Of a stretch of DNA of 64,000 bases, positions 9,784 through 16,881 are shown piece after piece. Positions within the stretch are counted from its first letter, which is position 1. Each line of letters begins with the position of its first letter. This stretch comes from an uncultured Dialister sp. Lineage in GTDB: Bacteria; Bacillota; Negativicutes; Veillonellales; Dialisteraceae. The DNA is taken from positions 165,638 to 229,637 of the forward strand of contig UQJW01000002.1 of the NCBI GenBank assembly GCA_900541485.1, given 5' to 3'. A model generated the notes under the pieces. That model saw only the letters and a program-made list of their open reading frames with translations. It did no database searches and was not told where the DNA came from. The position numbers and the translations under genes were made by a program.

Positions 9784-11298
9784 CTACCTCCCCGAAAGAT
9801 TTCCTCTGTAGCTCAGTGCTTCAGCTACATGTTCAGGCTGTATAGCCTGACTTCCTTGCAGGTCAGCAATGGTTCTTGACACCTTGATAATCCTGTCGTA
9901 GCTCCGGGCAGATAAATGAAGCTTTTCAAAAACTTCCCTGAGTAACTCGGAGCCTTCTTTATTCAATGCACAAGTTTCTTTTAATTGCCGGTGTCCCATT
10001 TGTGCATTATTTTGCATATGCCATTTTTTCAAACGCTCCGATTGTATTTTCCTTGCTTCTGATACACGCAAGGCTATCGTTTCTGATGTCTCTCCTTTTA
10101 TTGTCGCCGTCAGCTCACTATACTTAGGTCTCATCACCGCCACATGCAAATCAATTCTGTCGAGTAACGGGCCTGAAATTTTCCGCTTATAGCCTCGTAT
10201 TTCTCCATCACTGCAGGTACAGGGATGATCAGGGTCTCCCAGATATCCGCAGGGGCAGGGATTCATAGCTGCGATAAGTACAAAATCGGCAGGATAAACA
10301 AAAGATGCATTTACCCGTGATATGTGCACTTTTCTGTCCTCAAGAGGCTGTCGCAAAACCTCAAGTACACTCCGTGGAAATTCGGGCAACTCATCTAAAA
10401 AAAGTACTCCGTTATGTGCCAGTGTCACTTCTCCCGGCTTGGGAACAGAGCCTCCACCAATTAAGCCTGCCATAGAAATCGTATGATGAGGGCTGCGAAA
10501 CGGCCTTTCTCTTATAATTTCTTCTGCCTTAAACAAACCTGCCACAGAATAGATTTTTGTTACTTCCAAAGCCTCTTCTCTTGTCATCGGCGGCAAAATT
10601 GTTGTAATTCTCCGTGCCAACATTGTTTTTCCCGATCCGGGCGGGCCTGTCATAAGCACATTATGGGCACCTGCTGCTGAAATCTCCATCGCTCTCTTCG
10701 CCATAATCTGCCCCTGTACTTCAGCAAAATCTACATCACTTATACTTCTTCTCGTATCCTCTTTTCGTTTTGCCGGCTCCAGTGTTTCATGACCTAATAA
10801 ATATTCCACCAGCTCTCCCAGATTTCTGACTCCATACACTTTCACATTTTCACATAAGAGAGCCTCTCCCGCTACATCAGGACTCATAAAAAAGGTGTCT
10901 ATCCCCGCTTCCTGTCCGGCTAAAACCATGGAAAGCACGCCGGGAACAGAACGAATCTCTCCTTTTAAAGAAAGTTCTCCGATAAACATCACCCTGTTTA
11001 AAACATCTTGCGAAATCAACCCGCTTGCCGCTAAAAGACCTACTGCAATAGGCAAATCAAGACCCGATCCGTCTTTTTTCAAGTCTGCCGGTGCTAAATT
11101 AACGGTAACTTTATCCACAGGAAATGCATATCCGGAATTCCGTATCGCCGACTGCACCCGTTCCTTGGATTCTTTTACCGCCACTGCCGGAAGTCCTACG
11201 ATATCGAAAGAAGGAACTGCACGACTGATATCTACTTCCACAGTAATTACATGACCGTTCAGACCGAATGTACAAGTCCCATACACCTGTGCAAACAT
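9784..11298 (-). CDS. YifB/ComM family Mg-chelatase-like AAA+ ATPase
   Basis: In Gram-negative bacteria ComM is a hexameric helicase that promotes branch migration of transforming DNA; the Firmicute/Negativicute orthologues next to dprA are annotated YifB family. The 504-residue protein has an N-terminal ChlI domain (FDIVGLPAVAVKESKERV), Walker A TGPPGSGKT near residue 217, Walker B VLFLDELPEF, a conserved Cys cluster (NPCPCGYLGDP, CTCS) and a C-terminal Mg-chelatase domain. It lies between yraN and dprA in one operon. Confidence 0.94.
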   Translation of the reverse strand: MFAQVYGTCTFGLNGHVITVEVDISRAVPSFDIVGLPAVAVKESKERVQSAIRNSGYAFPVDKVTVNLAPADLKKDGSGLDLPIAVGLLAASGLISQDVLNRVMFIGELSLKGEIRSVPGVLSMVLAGQEAGIDTFFMSPDVAGEALLCENVKVYGVRNLGELVEYLLGHETLEPAKRKEDTRRSISDVDFAEVQGQIMAKRAMEISAAGAHNVLMTGPPGSGKTMLARRITTILPPMTREEALEVTKIYSVAGLFKAEEIIRERPFRSPHHTISMAGLIGGGSVPKPGEVTLAHNGVLFLDELPEFPRSVLEVLRQPLEDRKVHISRVNASFVYPADFVLIAAMNPCPCGYLGDPDHPCTCSDGEIRGYKRKISGPLLDRIDLHVAVMRPKYSELTATIKGETSETIALRVSEARKIQSERLKKWHMQNNAQMGHRQLKETCALNKEGSELLREVFEKLHLSARSYDRIIKVSRTIADLQGSQAIQPEHVAEALSYRGNLSGR

Positions 11299-11307
11299 TT
11301 TCTCCTC

Positions 11308-11661
11308 CTAAAATGCATTTTTAATATGACGGATTTTTTTCTCTCTTCCATTTTCCATCATGACTTCCACCACATCAAAACGGATACGTCTGTTCTCAAT
11401 TCTCCTTGACAGAAGAAACATACGGGCCGTATAACGTATATGCTCCTGTTTATACTTTGTAACTGCCGCTACCGGTTCTCCGTATCTTCTGTTTCTCCTG
11501 GTTTTCACTTCCACAAAAACCAGCTCTTTACCGTCTTGCATAATGAGATCGATTTCTCCGTGACCGGACCGGAAATTACGGGCTATACACTTCATCCCCT
11601 TATTTTCAAGATATCCGAGTGCATAATTTTCTCCATCCCGTCCCAGCGCCGTGGTAATCAT
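11308..11661 (-). CDS. YraN family (UPF0102) endonuclease-like protein
   Basis: A 117-residue protein of the restriction-endonuclease-like fold. The signature GHGEIDLIMQDG...FVEVKTR supplies the E-x-D...E-x-K type residues of a nuclease site. The start is ATG 11661, preceded by TGGAG at 7 bases; the in-frame ATG at 11688 has no ribosome binding site. It is the first gene of the yraN-comM-dprA-topA-trmFO operon. Function in this family is not settled; DNA processing is inferred from fold and neighbours. Confidence 0.92.
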   Translation of the reverse strand: MITTALGRDGENYALGYLENKGMKCIARNFRSGHGEIDLIMQDGKELVFVEVKTRRNRRYGEPVAAVTKYKQEHIRYTARMFLLSRRIENRRIRFDVVEVMMENGREKKIRHIKNAF

Positions 11662-11840
11662 CTTATTTCTCCATAAAATTATATCCAAATCTACTTTATA
11701 TTATAGAATAATTATATCTTTATGATATTTATATTTCAATGCAGTTACCGCGAAGAAAGTAAACGCCCTTTACTGAGGATACAACACAATAAAAAGAAAT
11801 CCCGGTAGAACAAAAATTGGTCAGTATTGATTAGATACTG
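11662..11840. other. AT-rich divergent intergenic region
   Basis: No gene is visible. On the minus strand several TATAAT-like boxes occur within 60 bases of yraN (for example near 11700), so its promoter is here but cannot be pinned down. On the plus strand the end of the region, around 11810-11846, holds the promoter of the glycosyltransferase. Confidence 0.5.
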
Positions 11841-11987
11841 TATAATCAGAATGTCGTTTTATACAAGGAGAATAGTACGGAACCGCCGGGATACAGCAAA
11901 ATGTATCCCTTACCCGGCTTCTGCGATTACACCGCAAAGCATTATCTCCGGGAAATTTTTCTTATTATCCAGAAATGAGTATAAACA
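11841..11987 (+). promoter_or_regulatory. -10 box and structured 5' leader of the glycosyltransferase gene
   Basis: TATAAT at 11841-11846 (weak -35 about 17-18 bases upstream) would start a leader of about 135 bases. Hairpin 1 pairs GCCGGG (11885-11890) with CCCGGC (11913-11918) and ATACA (11891-11895) with TGTAT (11902-11906). Hairpin 2 pairs GCTT-TGCG (11917-11925) with CGCAAAGC (11933-11940) and can be extended by CCCGG (11913-11917) with CCGGG (11948-11952), followed by AAATTTTTC. The two share 11913-11918, so they exclude each other, as in attenuators. No known riboswitch consensus was recognised. Confidence 0.45.
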
Positions 11988-13442
11988 ATGAATCAATTCA
12001 TACAAAAGCATCCTTATTTAATATTATTTTTTCTTTCATTATTTTTATATACCGCAGGGAACAACCTGTTAGCCATTACAGACACATCGGAGTCCAATTA
12101 TGCACTGACTGCTAAAGAAATGGTGCTTTCCGGAGATTGGATTTCTCCACAAATATACGGTCAATACTGGTATGATAAGCCGATTTTTTATTATTGGGAA
12201 CTTGCTCTTTCGTTTTTGATTTTTGGTTTTAACGAATTTGCTGCCCGCCTGCCTTCCGCCCTTTTAGGTGTGGCAAATATTCTTTTCATTTTTTGGTTCA
12301 CAAAAAAAGCTTGTAATAAAAAAACAGCGTGGATTACCTCTGTCATTTTAGGTACAAGTTTGGAATTTTTCGTCCTTTCCAAGGCTGTAATAACGGATGC
12401 AACGCTGTTTTTATTCATGAGTGCAGCTATTGCCTTTTTTTATTTCGGTTACACGGAAAAAAAAAGATATTATTACCTTTGCTATGTATTTGCTGCATTA
12501 GCCACACTTACAAAAGGTCCTATCGGCCTTTTCCTCCCCGGTTTAGCTGCTGTTATTTTCCTTATTTATAAAAAAGACATAAAAGAATTCCTTCATGTTC
12601 ATTTACCTGTCGGACTACTGCTTTTTGTATTGATCACAGGAGCTTGGTATGGCACAATGGTCTTTCTCCACGGCTCTGACTTTCTTTTAAATTTCATCGG
12701 CGTCCACAATGTTCTCCGTGCTACCGTTTCCGAACATCCGGCACAAAACAGATGGTATTTCTATATTCTGATTTACCTGGCAGGTTTTTTCCCCTGGAGT
12801 TTTGTCCTTCCTGTTTTATGTTTCCGGCAAAGGAAAAAATGGAGTTTTAAAAAAGCATCTCCGCTTAATCAATTACTCATCATTTACGGACTTGTCATCT
12901 TCCTGTTTTTCCAAATTGTCGCAACAAAATATACAACCTATACTTTTCCTGCTTTATTCTCCCTTTCAATATTGACCGCCCGTCTTTATGAAGAACAGAA
13001 ATTTTCTTTTAAAGGAATAGGCAGCGTTGCTTTTGTCATTTACCTTGCCATTTCGTTATTTGCAGCACCTCCTGTCATGCTTAAACAATCAGGCAAGGAA
13101 ATGGGCATTGCACTCCGTGAATTGAACACGGAAAACACGGTGATTTGTGCCAAAGGTTTCTATCGCACATCTGCTGTATTTTACAGCGGAAAAACGATTT
13201 ATTCTGCAGTCCCCGGTAAAGACATCGACAAACTCAAGCCGGGCAGTCTGAGCTGGAATGCGAAAAATGTTATGCCTTTTATCGCCCTTGAAAACGTCGA
13301 GAAGATGCCTAACATAGTTGTAATTACACGAAAAAGCGACGAAAAACGAAAAGAAGATGATTTCCAAAAGAAGCTGTCCGGCCGGGAAGATATTTTCCGC
13401 ATTAATGTCAACGATGAATATACATTCTGGGTATCACAATAG
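11988..13442 (+). CDS. ArnT/PMT-like (GT39/GT83) membrane glycosyltransferase
   Basis: Polytopic membrane enzyme with about ten hydrophobic segments, expected to transfer a sugar from a polyprenyl-phosphate donor to an extracytoplasmic acceptor such as lipid A or a protein. Family features are the first periplasmic loop with the acidic motif TDTSESNYA (35-43, equivalent to the D-E motif of the family), the GDW..P pattern, YWYDKP(I)FYYW and ARLPSALLG, and LTKGPIGL further on. At 484 residues it is shorter than E. coli ArnT (about 550), mainly in the C-terminal periplasmic part. The ATG at 11988 has no strong ribosome binding site. The acceptor cannot be read from the sequence. Confidence 0.85.
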   Translation: MNQFIQKHPYLILFFLSLFLYTAGNNLLAITDTSESNYALTAKEMVLSGDWISPQIYGQYWYDKPIFYYWELALSFLIFGFNEFAARLPSALLGVANILFIFWFTKKACNKKTAWITSVILGTSLEFFVLSKAVITDATLFLFMSAAIAFFYFGYTEKKRYYYLCYVFAALATLTKGPIGLFLPGLAAVIFLIYKKDIKEFLHVHLPVGLLLFVLITGAWYGTMVFLHGSDFLLNFIGVHNVLRATVSEHPAQNRWYFYILIYLAGFFPWSFVLPVLCFRQRKKWSFKKASPLNQLLIIYGLVIFLFFQIVATKYTTYTFPALFSLSILTARLYEEQKFSFKGIGSVAFVIYLAISLFAAPPVMLKQSGKEMGIALRELNTENTVICAKGFYRTSAVFYSGKTIYSAVPGKDIDKLKPGSLSWNAKNVMPFIALENVEKMPNIVVITRKSDEKRKEDDFQKKLSGREDIFRINVNDEYTFWVSQ

Positions 13443-13481
13443 TTTTTCGTCCAGAACGAAAAAAATATTTTAAAACACAGC

Positions 13482-13527
13482 AAAAAAGCCTGCGGACCAA
13501 AGCGATTATTTAGTCTGCAGGCTTTTG
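13482..13527 (-). terminator. Terminator of tRNA-Thr (possibly bidirectional)
   Basis: The 11-bp stem AGCCTGCAGAC/GTCCGCAGGCT (one G-T pair) is followed by TTTTTT on the minus strand just after tRNA-Thr. On the plus strand it is followed by TTTTGATTT and may also end the glycosyltransferase transcript. Confidence 0.8.
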
Positions 13528-13532
13528 ATTTC

Positions 13533-13608
13533 TGGAGCCGACAACAGGATTTGAACCTGCGACCTACGCATTACGAATGCGCCGCTCTACCAGCTGAGCT
13601 ATATCGGC
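13533..13608 (-). tRNA. tRNA-Thr (anticodon CGT)
   Basis: A 76-base cloverleaf with encoded CCA. It begins GCCGATATAGCTCAG; the anticodon stem GCGCA/TGCGT encloses TTCGTAA, giving anticodon CGT, which reads ACG. The T arm contains GGTTCAAATCC. Its promoter is carried by the 45-bp repeat copy at 13632-13676. Confidence 0.93.
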
Positions 13609-13620
13609 ATCAACATGTTT

Positions 13621-13649
13621 ATTCTACTTAGATTGCCCGGTTTTGTCAA
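13621..13649 (-). promoter_or_regulatory. Promoter of tRNA-Thr
   Basis: On the minus strand TTGACA (13644-13649), 17 bases, TAGAAT (13621-13626). The -35 box lies inside the left 45-bp repeat; the same TTGACA is present in the right repeat (15359-15364) but has no -10 there. Confidence 0.78.
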
Positions 13650-13676
13650 TATTTATTTTTTCTTGCTTACCATAAA
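13632..13676. repeat. Left 45-bp direct repeat flanking the DUF2254 gene
   Basis: Identical to 15347-15391 at 43 of 45 bases (differences at 13636 and 13651), same orientation. On the minus strand it contains the last codons of the short-chain dehydrogenase gene (MVSKKK and stop) plus the 24 bases that follow, including TTGACA. It is a decayed duplicate: the rest of the dehydrogenase gene is absent on its left-reading side beyond 13677. Confidence 0.9.
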
Positions 13677-13723
13677 CACGGGATATGATAAGAAACATTT
13701 CATAATTACGAGAATTTTTTACT

Positions 13724-13751
13724 TTGAAAAATAATCCATGTCGCTTTTAAT
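13724..13751 (+). promoter_or_regulatory. Candidate promoter of the DUF2254 gene
   Basis: TTGAAA (13724-13729), 16 bases, TTTAAT (13746-13751), about 90 bases upstream of the ATG and wholly inside the inserted segment. Confidence 0.45.
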
Positions 13752-13841
13752 TTTTTCCATGCCATCAGCTATGAAAAAGTACAGTGAACATGATAAAATG
13801 TTAAAAAATAATAAATTATCCCAGACAGAAAGGCTGAAATA

Positions 13842-15155
13842 ATGTTATCTGCAATAAAGTTATGGTTTATTAACGAAAAAAATCTTTTGAAGATGTCGAA
13901 ATTTATTATTTTGACGATATCGCTTCTTTTAATTACGTGGATTTTCGATCATCAATACCCCGATTTGAAAGTCTACATCCCCAAACAACTCCTGTTATCG
14001 GTGGAAGTGTCCGTCAACTTTCTTTCGAATATATCGGGTGTTTTTTTGACAATAAGTATCTTTTGTTTTACTACCATTGTCACCGTACTGAATAAATACA
14101 GCAGCAGTATATCACCAAGGATGCTTCAAAGTTTTATAGACAAGACGGGCGTTCTAAGCTTGTACGGTATATTTGTGAGTGGATTTTTTTATTCAGTAAT
14201 CAGCATCCTACTTCTCCAGGATTTTAATTCGGACCAAAATGTAATTGCAGGAAGTTTCGGGATTGCCTACTCAATCATCACTATGATTGGATTTATCATT
14301 TTTTCTAAACAAGTTCTTGAGAACATTAAAATCTCAAACATTATCGAGGAAGTATACAATGAATGCGAAAAACTTATCAATGACGAAGTTGAGCTTAGAA
14401 CAAAGTCTGAGCGTTACAAAGATGATAAGATGGCACTAAAAATACCTATTGTAGCAGAAAAAACAGGTTATTTTTTCAAAATTAAATCAGATGATGTACT
14501 TAAAGAACTTGATGGCATAAAAGCAGAGCTGACCATCACAAAAAAAATTGGCGAATACACTACTAAAGATGAATCCCTGGGAGATTTGAAGATTTTTAGC
14601 GGTAAAAAACTAAGTAACGAGCAAAAAGAAGTTTTAAGGGGAAAAATAAGTCAACTCCTTGTAATCAATATTTTCAACAACAGCGAAGAAGACTACCACC
14701 GTGGGCTTATCTATCTTACAGAGATTGCAAACATGGCTCTGAGTCCGGGACTCAATGACCCTAATACCGCCATTACGTGCATAAATAAAATTTCATCTCT
14801 ATTGGGTAAACTATTATCCACCGCCAATCAGTTTATTATACTTAAAGAGAACAAAGATACAAAAATAATCTATCAGAGTTATTCTGTGGAAGATGAATTA
14901 TATCTTGTCTTCAGCCAGATTATCTCCTACTCAGGTGGTGATCCATTGGTGACCAAAGCAATTTTGCAGGGAATTTATATGATTTATATGATGGCAGGCA
15001 TGAGTGCCAAGGCAAGTGTAAAAAATTATTTTGATTCTTCTTACGATCTTCTTACGGCTAACTTCAGTCATGAAGTCCACTTAGGCAAGTTCAAATTGAT
15101 TAAAAAGAATATTGAAGAACATATTAGTCTTAAAGAGGAGAATGATTTAAAATAA
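13842..15155 (+). CDS. DUF2254 family membrane protein
   Basis: A 437-residue protein. Two N-terminal hydrophobic segments (about 20-35 and 52-78, with a long loop between) are followed by two more (about 103-123 and 136-157), and then a cytoplasmic part of some 280 residues. The motif MALSPGLNDPNTA near residue 298 is the hallmark of DUF2254 proteins (ALSPGxNDPxTA). The function of the family is not established. The gene is AT-rich with many AAA/ATA/TTA codons, unlike the flanking genes, and sits between 45-bp direct repeats, so I infer it was acquired by transfer. An AAAGG ribosome binding site precedes the ATG. Confidence 0.85.
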   Translation: MLSAIKLWFINEKNLLKMSKFIILTISLLLITWIFDHQYPDLKVYIPKQLLLSVEVSVNFLSNISGVFLTISIFCFTTIVTVLNKYSSSISPRMLQSFIDKTGVLSLYGIFVSGFFYSVISILLLQDFNSDQNVIAGSFGIAYSIITMIGFIIFSKQVLENIKISNIIEEVYNECEKLINDEVELRTKSERYKDDKMALKIPIVAEKTGYFFKIKSDDVLKELDGIKAELTITKKIGEYTTKDESLGDLKIFSGKKLSNEQKEVLRGKISQLLVINIFNNSEEDYHRGLIYLTEIANMALSPGLNDPNTAITCINKISSLLGKLLSTANQFIILKENKDTKIIYQSYSVEDELYLVFSQIISYSGGDPLVTKAILQGIYMIYMMAGMSAKASVKNYFDSSYDLLTANFSHEVHLGKFKLIKKNIEEHISLKEENDLK

Positions 15156-15193
15156 AAAATGAGATTGGCTCCAGCCAAAAATGAATCAATGAT

Positions 15194-15227
15194 AAAAAAG
15201 ACATCGCCTTTAGCAGATGTCTTTTTT
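15194..15227 (+). terminator. Terminator of the DUF2254 gene
   Basis: The perfect 12-bp stem made of A6-GACATC and GATGTC-T6 with a 10-base loop lies 38 bases after the stop codon. Confidence 0.88.
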
Positions 15228-15263
15228 ATTCTCGAAATTATGTATGAGATATTGGGAAAGCGT

Positions 15264-15289
15264 ATATAAAAATAATAAAATTTTTATAT
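15264..15289. repeat. Perfect 10-bp inverted repeat in the right part of the cassette
   Basis: ATATAAAAAT (15264-15273) and ATTTTTATAT (15280-15289) around a 6-base loop, in an AT-rich non-coding stretch (15228-15346) that otherwise shows nothing recognisable. Confidence 0.6.
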
Positions 15290-15346
15290 CTTAACTATGA
15301 ATTGAACTCAATCAAAATGCACCGTGATATAAAGATAAAATAAAAA

Positions 15347-15391
15347 ATTGTCCGGTTTTGTCAATGTTTATTTTTTCTTGCTTACCATAAA
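15347..15391. repeat. Right 45-bp direct repeat, overlapping the dehydrogenase 3' end
   Basis: Partner of 13632-13676 (43 of 45 bases). Bases 15368-15391 are the last codons and stop of the short-chain dehydrogenase gene; bases 15347-15367 hold an orphan TTGACA -35 box with no -10 at the right distance, consistent with the tRNA promoter having been split from this copy. Confidence 0.9.
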
Positions 15392-16123
15392 TCCGGTGGC
15401 CTGCTGGTTAGCCATGATAACCACATCACTGATTTGCACCCGTTTCGGCCGGTCAATGATAAAAGCAATCACATCGGCAATATCTTCTGCCTGCAATGCA
15501 TCTATTCCCTCATACACGGCCGCCGCTCTCTTCTTATCCCCTTTGAAACGAACCTCACTGAACGGAGTTTCTACAATTCCCGGCTGAACTGTCGTTACTT
15601 TGATATCACTGTCAATGACATCGATACGGATGCCGTCACTGAATGTTTTAACCGCCGCTTTTGTGGCACAATAAACAGCCGCCCCCGCATAGGCGTAAAG
15701 TCCTGCCGTAGATCCCATATTTACGATATGACCGCTGTTACGTTTAACCATTTCAGGCAGAAATGCCCGGGTAACGAGGAACAATCCCTTAATATTCGTA
15801 TCAATCATTTGGACGATATCCTCCGGCAAAGTTTCCCCATAAGGCTCCAGTCCCCGTGCAAGCCCTGCATCATTCAGTAAAATATCGGGGGCGCCCCAAT
15901 TTTCCAAGCATTGTTTTGTGACTTTTTTTACGGCCTCTCCATCGCGGACATCCAGCACATAGGTTTCCACCTTTACGGGATATTCCTTTTTTATTTCCAT
16001 TTTGACTTCTTCCAATTTACTTTCATTTCTTGCCGCTATTGCTAAATCATATCCTTTTTGTGCCAAAGCTTTCGCCGCGGCAAGTCCGATTCCACTCGTA
16101 GCTCCTGTTATAAATGCAAACAT
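15368..16123 (-). CDS. Short-chain dehydrogenase/reductase (SDR), YdfG-like
   Basis: NAD(P)-dependent oxidoreductase of the classical SDR type, 251 residues. The cofactor loop is TGATSGIG (6-13 of the shorter form), then NDAG (the usual form is NNAG), the catalytic Ser in VNMGSTAG and the YCATK active-site motif (YxxxK). The resemblance is to YdfG-type serine or malonic semialdehyde dehydrogenases, but the substrate cannot be fixed. Of two adjacent ATGs I take the second, since AAGGAGG is 6 bases before it. The final codons lie inside the 45-bp repeat, so insertion of the neighbouring cassette left the reading frame intact. Confidence 0.93.
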   Translation of the reverse strand: MFAFITGATSGIGLAAAKALAQKGYDLAIAARNESKLEEVKMEIKKEYPVKVETYVLDVRDGEAVKKVTKQCLENWGAPDILLNDAGLARGLEPYGETLPEDIVQMIDTNIKGLFLVTRAFLPEMVKRNSGHIVNMGSTAGLYAYAGAAVYCATKAAVKTFSDGIRIDVIDSDIKVTTVQPGIVETPFSEVRFKGDKKRAAAVYEGIDALQAEDIADVIAFIIDRPKRVQISDVVIMANQQATGFMVSKKK

Positions 16124-16163
16124 CATTCTCCTCCTTGACTTTTTCTTTTATTATACTATGCCG

Positions 16164-16192
16164 TTGCTTATCCTGCCGGATTCTTTTATAGT
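16164..16192 (+). promoter_or_regulatory. Candidate promoter of the TPR lipoprotein gene
   Basis: TTGCTT (16164-16169), 17 bases, TATAGT (16187-16192), directly upstream of the AAAGGAGG ribosome binding site. The -35 is poor and the leader would be short. Confidence 0.35.
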
Positions 16193-16208
16193 AGGGAAAG
16201 GAGGCTTT

Positions 16209-16841
16209 ATGAAAAAAATTTTATTATCTTTTTTATGTCCTTTGGTACTGCTCGGCTGCGGTACGGATAAAACGCATCCTACCGTACCCGATTCTGCGTC
16301 CTCAACCGTAGAAGAGACAACCGCCAACCCCCATGAAATTGTTCCCGCCTCTCTTTCTTTTTACCACAAGGCGGCACAAGAATACGGAAAGGGAAATCAT
16401 ACGGAAGCTTTACAGCTTGCCGACAAAGCATTGGATAATGATAAAGAAAACTATCAAGCTTTATCACTTAAAGGAATTATATTATCCTTTGATATTTCTC
16501 CTAAGGAAGGCATTCCTTACATAGAAAAAGCTCTGTCCATTGCGCCCGGATATACTCAGGCTTTCTATGATATGGCAATTGCACAAAAACTGGGCGGACA
16601 CCCCGATATATCCAATACATATTTTGAAAAGGTCCTACAGGCAGATCCCCAAAATATATGGTCATACTACGGGATGGCCACCAATTGGGCTGATAAGAAA
16701 AACAAGGAACAGGCTCTTTTGTATTTAGAAAAAGCAGTTGCACTCGGCGGTGAATCGGTAAAAGATGCTGCCGAAAAGCAAGATCATTTTCTTTGGCTCA
16801 GGAATGATCCTGATTTCCAAAAAATTTTGCACAAAAAATAA
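16209..16841 (+). CDS. TPR-repeat lipoprotein
   Basis: A 210-residue exported lipoprotein: basic start MKK, hydrophobic stretch and lipobox LLG-C with the lipidated Cys at residue 17. After a low-complexity linker rich in Thr/Ser/Pro come about three tetratricopeptide repeats (AAQEYGKGNHTEALQLADKA, then two more), which make protein-protein contacts. The ATG at 16209 follows AAAGGAGGCTTT; longer upstream reading has no ribosome binding site and would hide the signal peptide. It is divergent from the dehydrogenase and ends at a strong bidirectional terminator. Partner unknown. Confidence 0.9.
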   Translation: MKKILLSFLCPLVLLGCGTDKTHPTVPDSASSTVEETTANPHEIVPASLSFYHKAAQEYGKGNHTEALQLADKALDNDKENYQALSLKGIILSFDISPKEGIPYIEKALSIAPGYTQAFYDMAIAQKLGGHPDISNTYFEKVLQADPQNIWSYYGMATNWADKKNKEQALLYLEKAVALGGESVKDAAEKQDHFLWLRNDPDFQKILHKK

Positions 16842-16842
16842 A

Positions 16843-16881
16843 CACACACTCTGAGGTTTTCCAAAGAGTGTGTGTTTTTTT
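16843..16881 (+). terminator. Bidirectional terminator between the TPR gene and the ABC-F gene
   Basis: The perfect 11-bp stem ACACACACTCT/AGAGTGTGTGT with a 12-base loop has T-runs on both sides, serving both convergent genes. Confidence 0.92.

Larger units (their letters stand above)
13677..15346 (+). mobile_element. Putative inserted single-gene cassette carrying DUF2254
   Basis: About 1.67 kb lying exactly between two 45-bp direct repeats. It holds one gene with its own promoter and terminator, is visibly more AT-rich than its neighbours, and no transposase or integrase. The right repeat restores the dehydrogenase 3' end and the left repeat restores the tRNA-Thr promoter, which is what integration at an attachment-like site or a circle integrating by homology would leave. 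The mobility itself is inference. Confidence 0.55.

Noticed and set aside
11851-11991. A 46-codon open frame in the glycosyltransferase leader ending ATGA with the gene start
   Set aside because: Its ATG lies 5 bases after the -10 box, at or before the likely transcription start, has no ribosome binding site, and the region is better explained by RNA structure. Translation is possible only if an upstream start is used.
15165-15178. Palindrome TTGGCT-CC-AGCCAA after the DUF2254 stop
   Set aside because: The 2-base loop cannot form a stable hairpin; the real terminator follows at 15194-15227.
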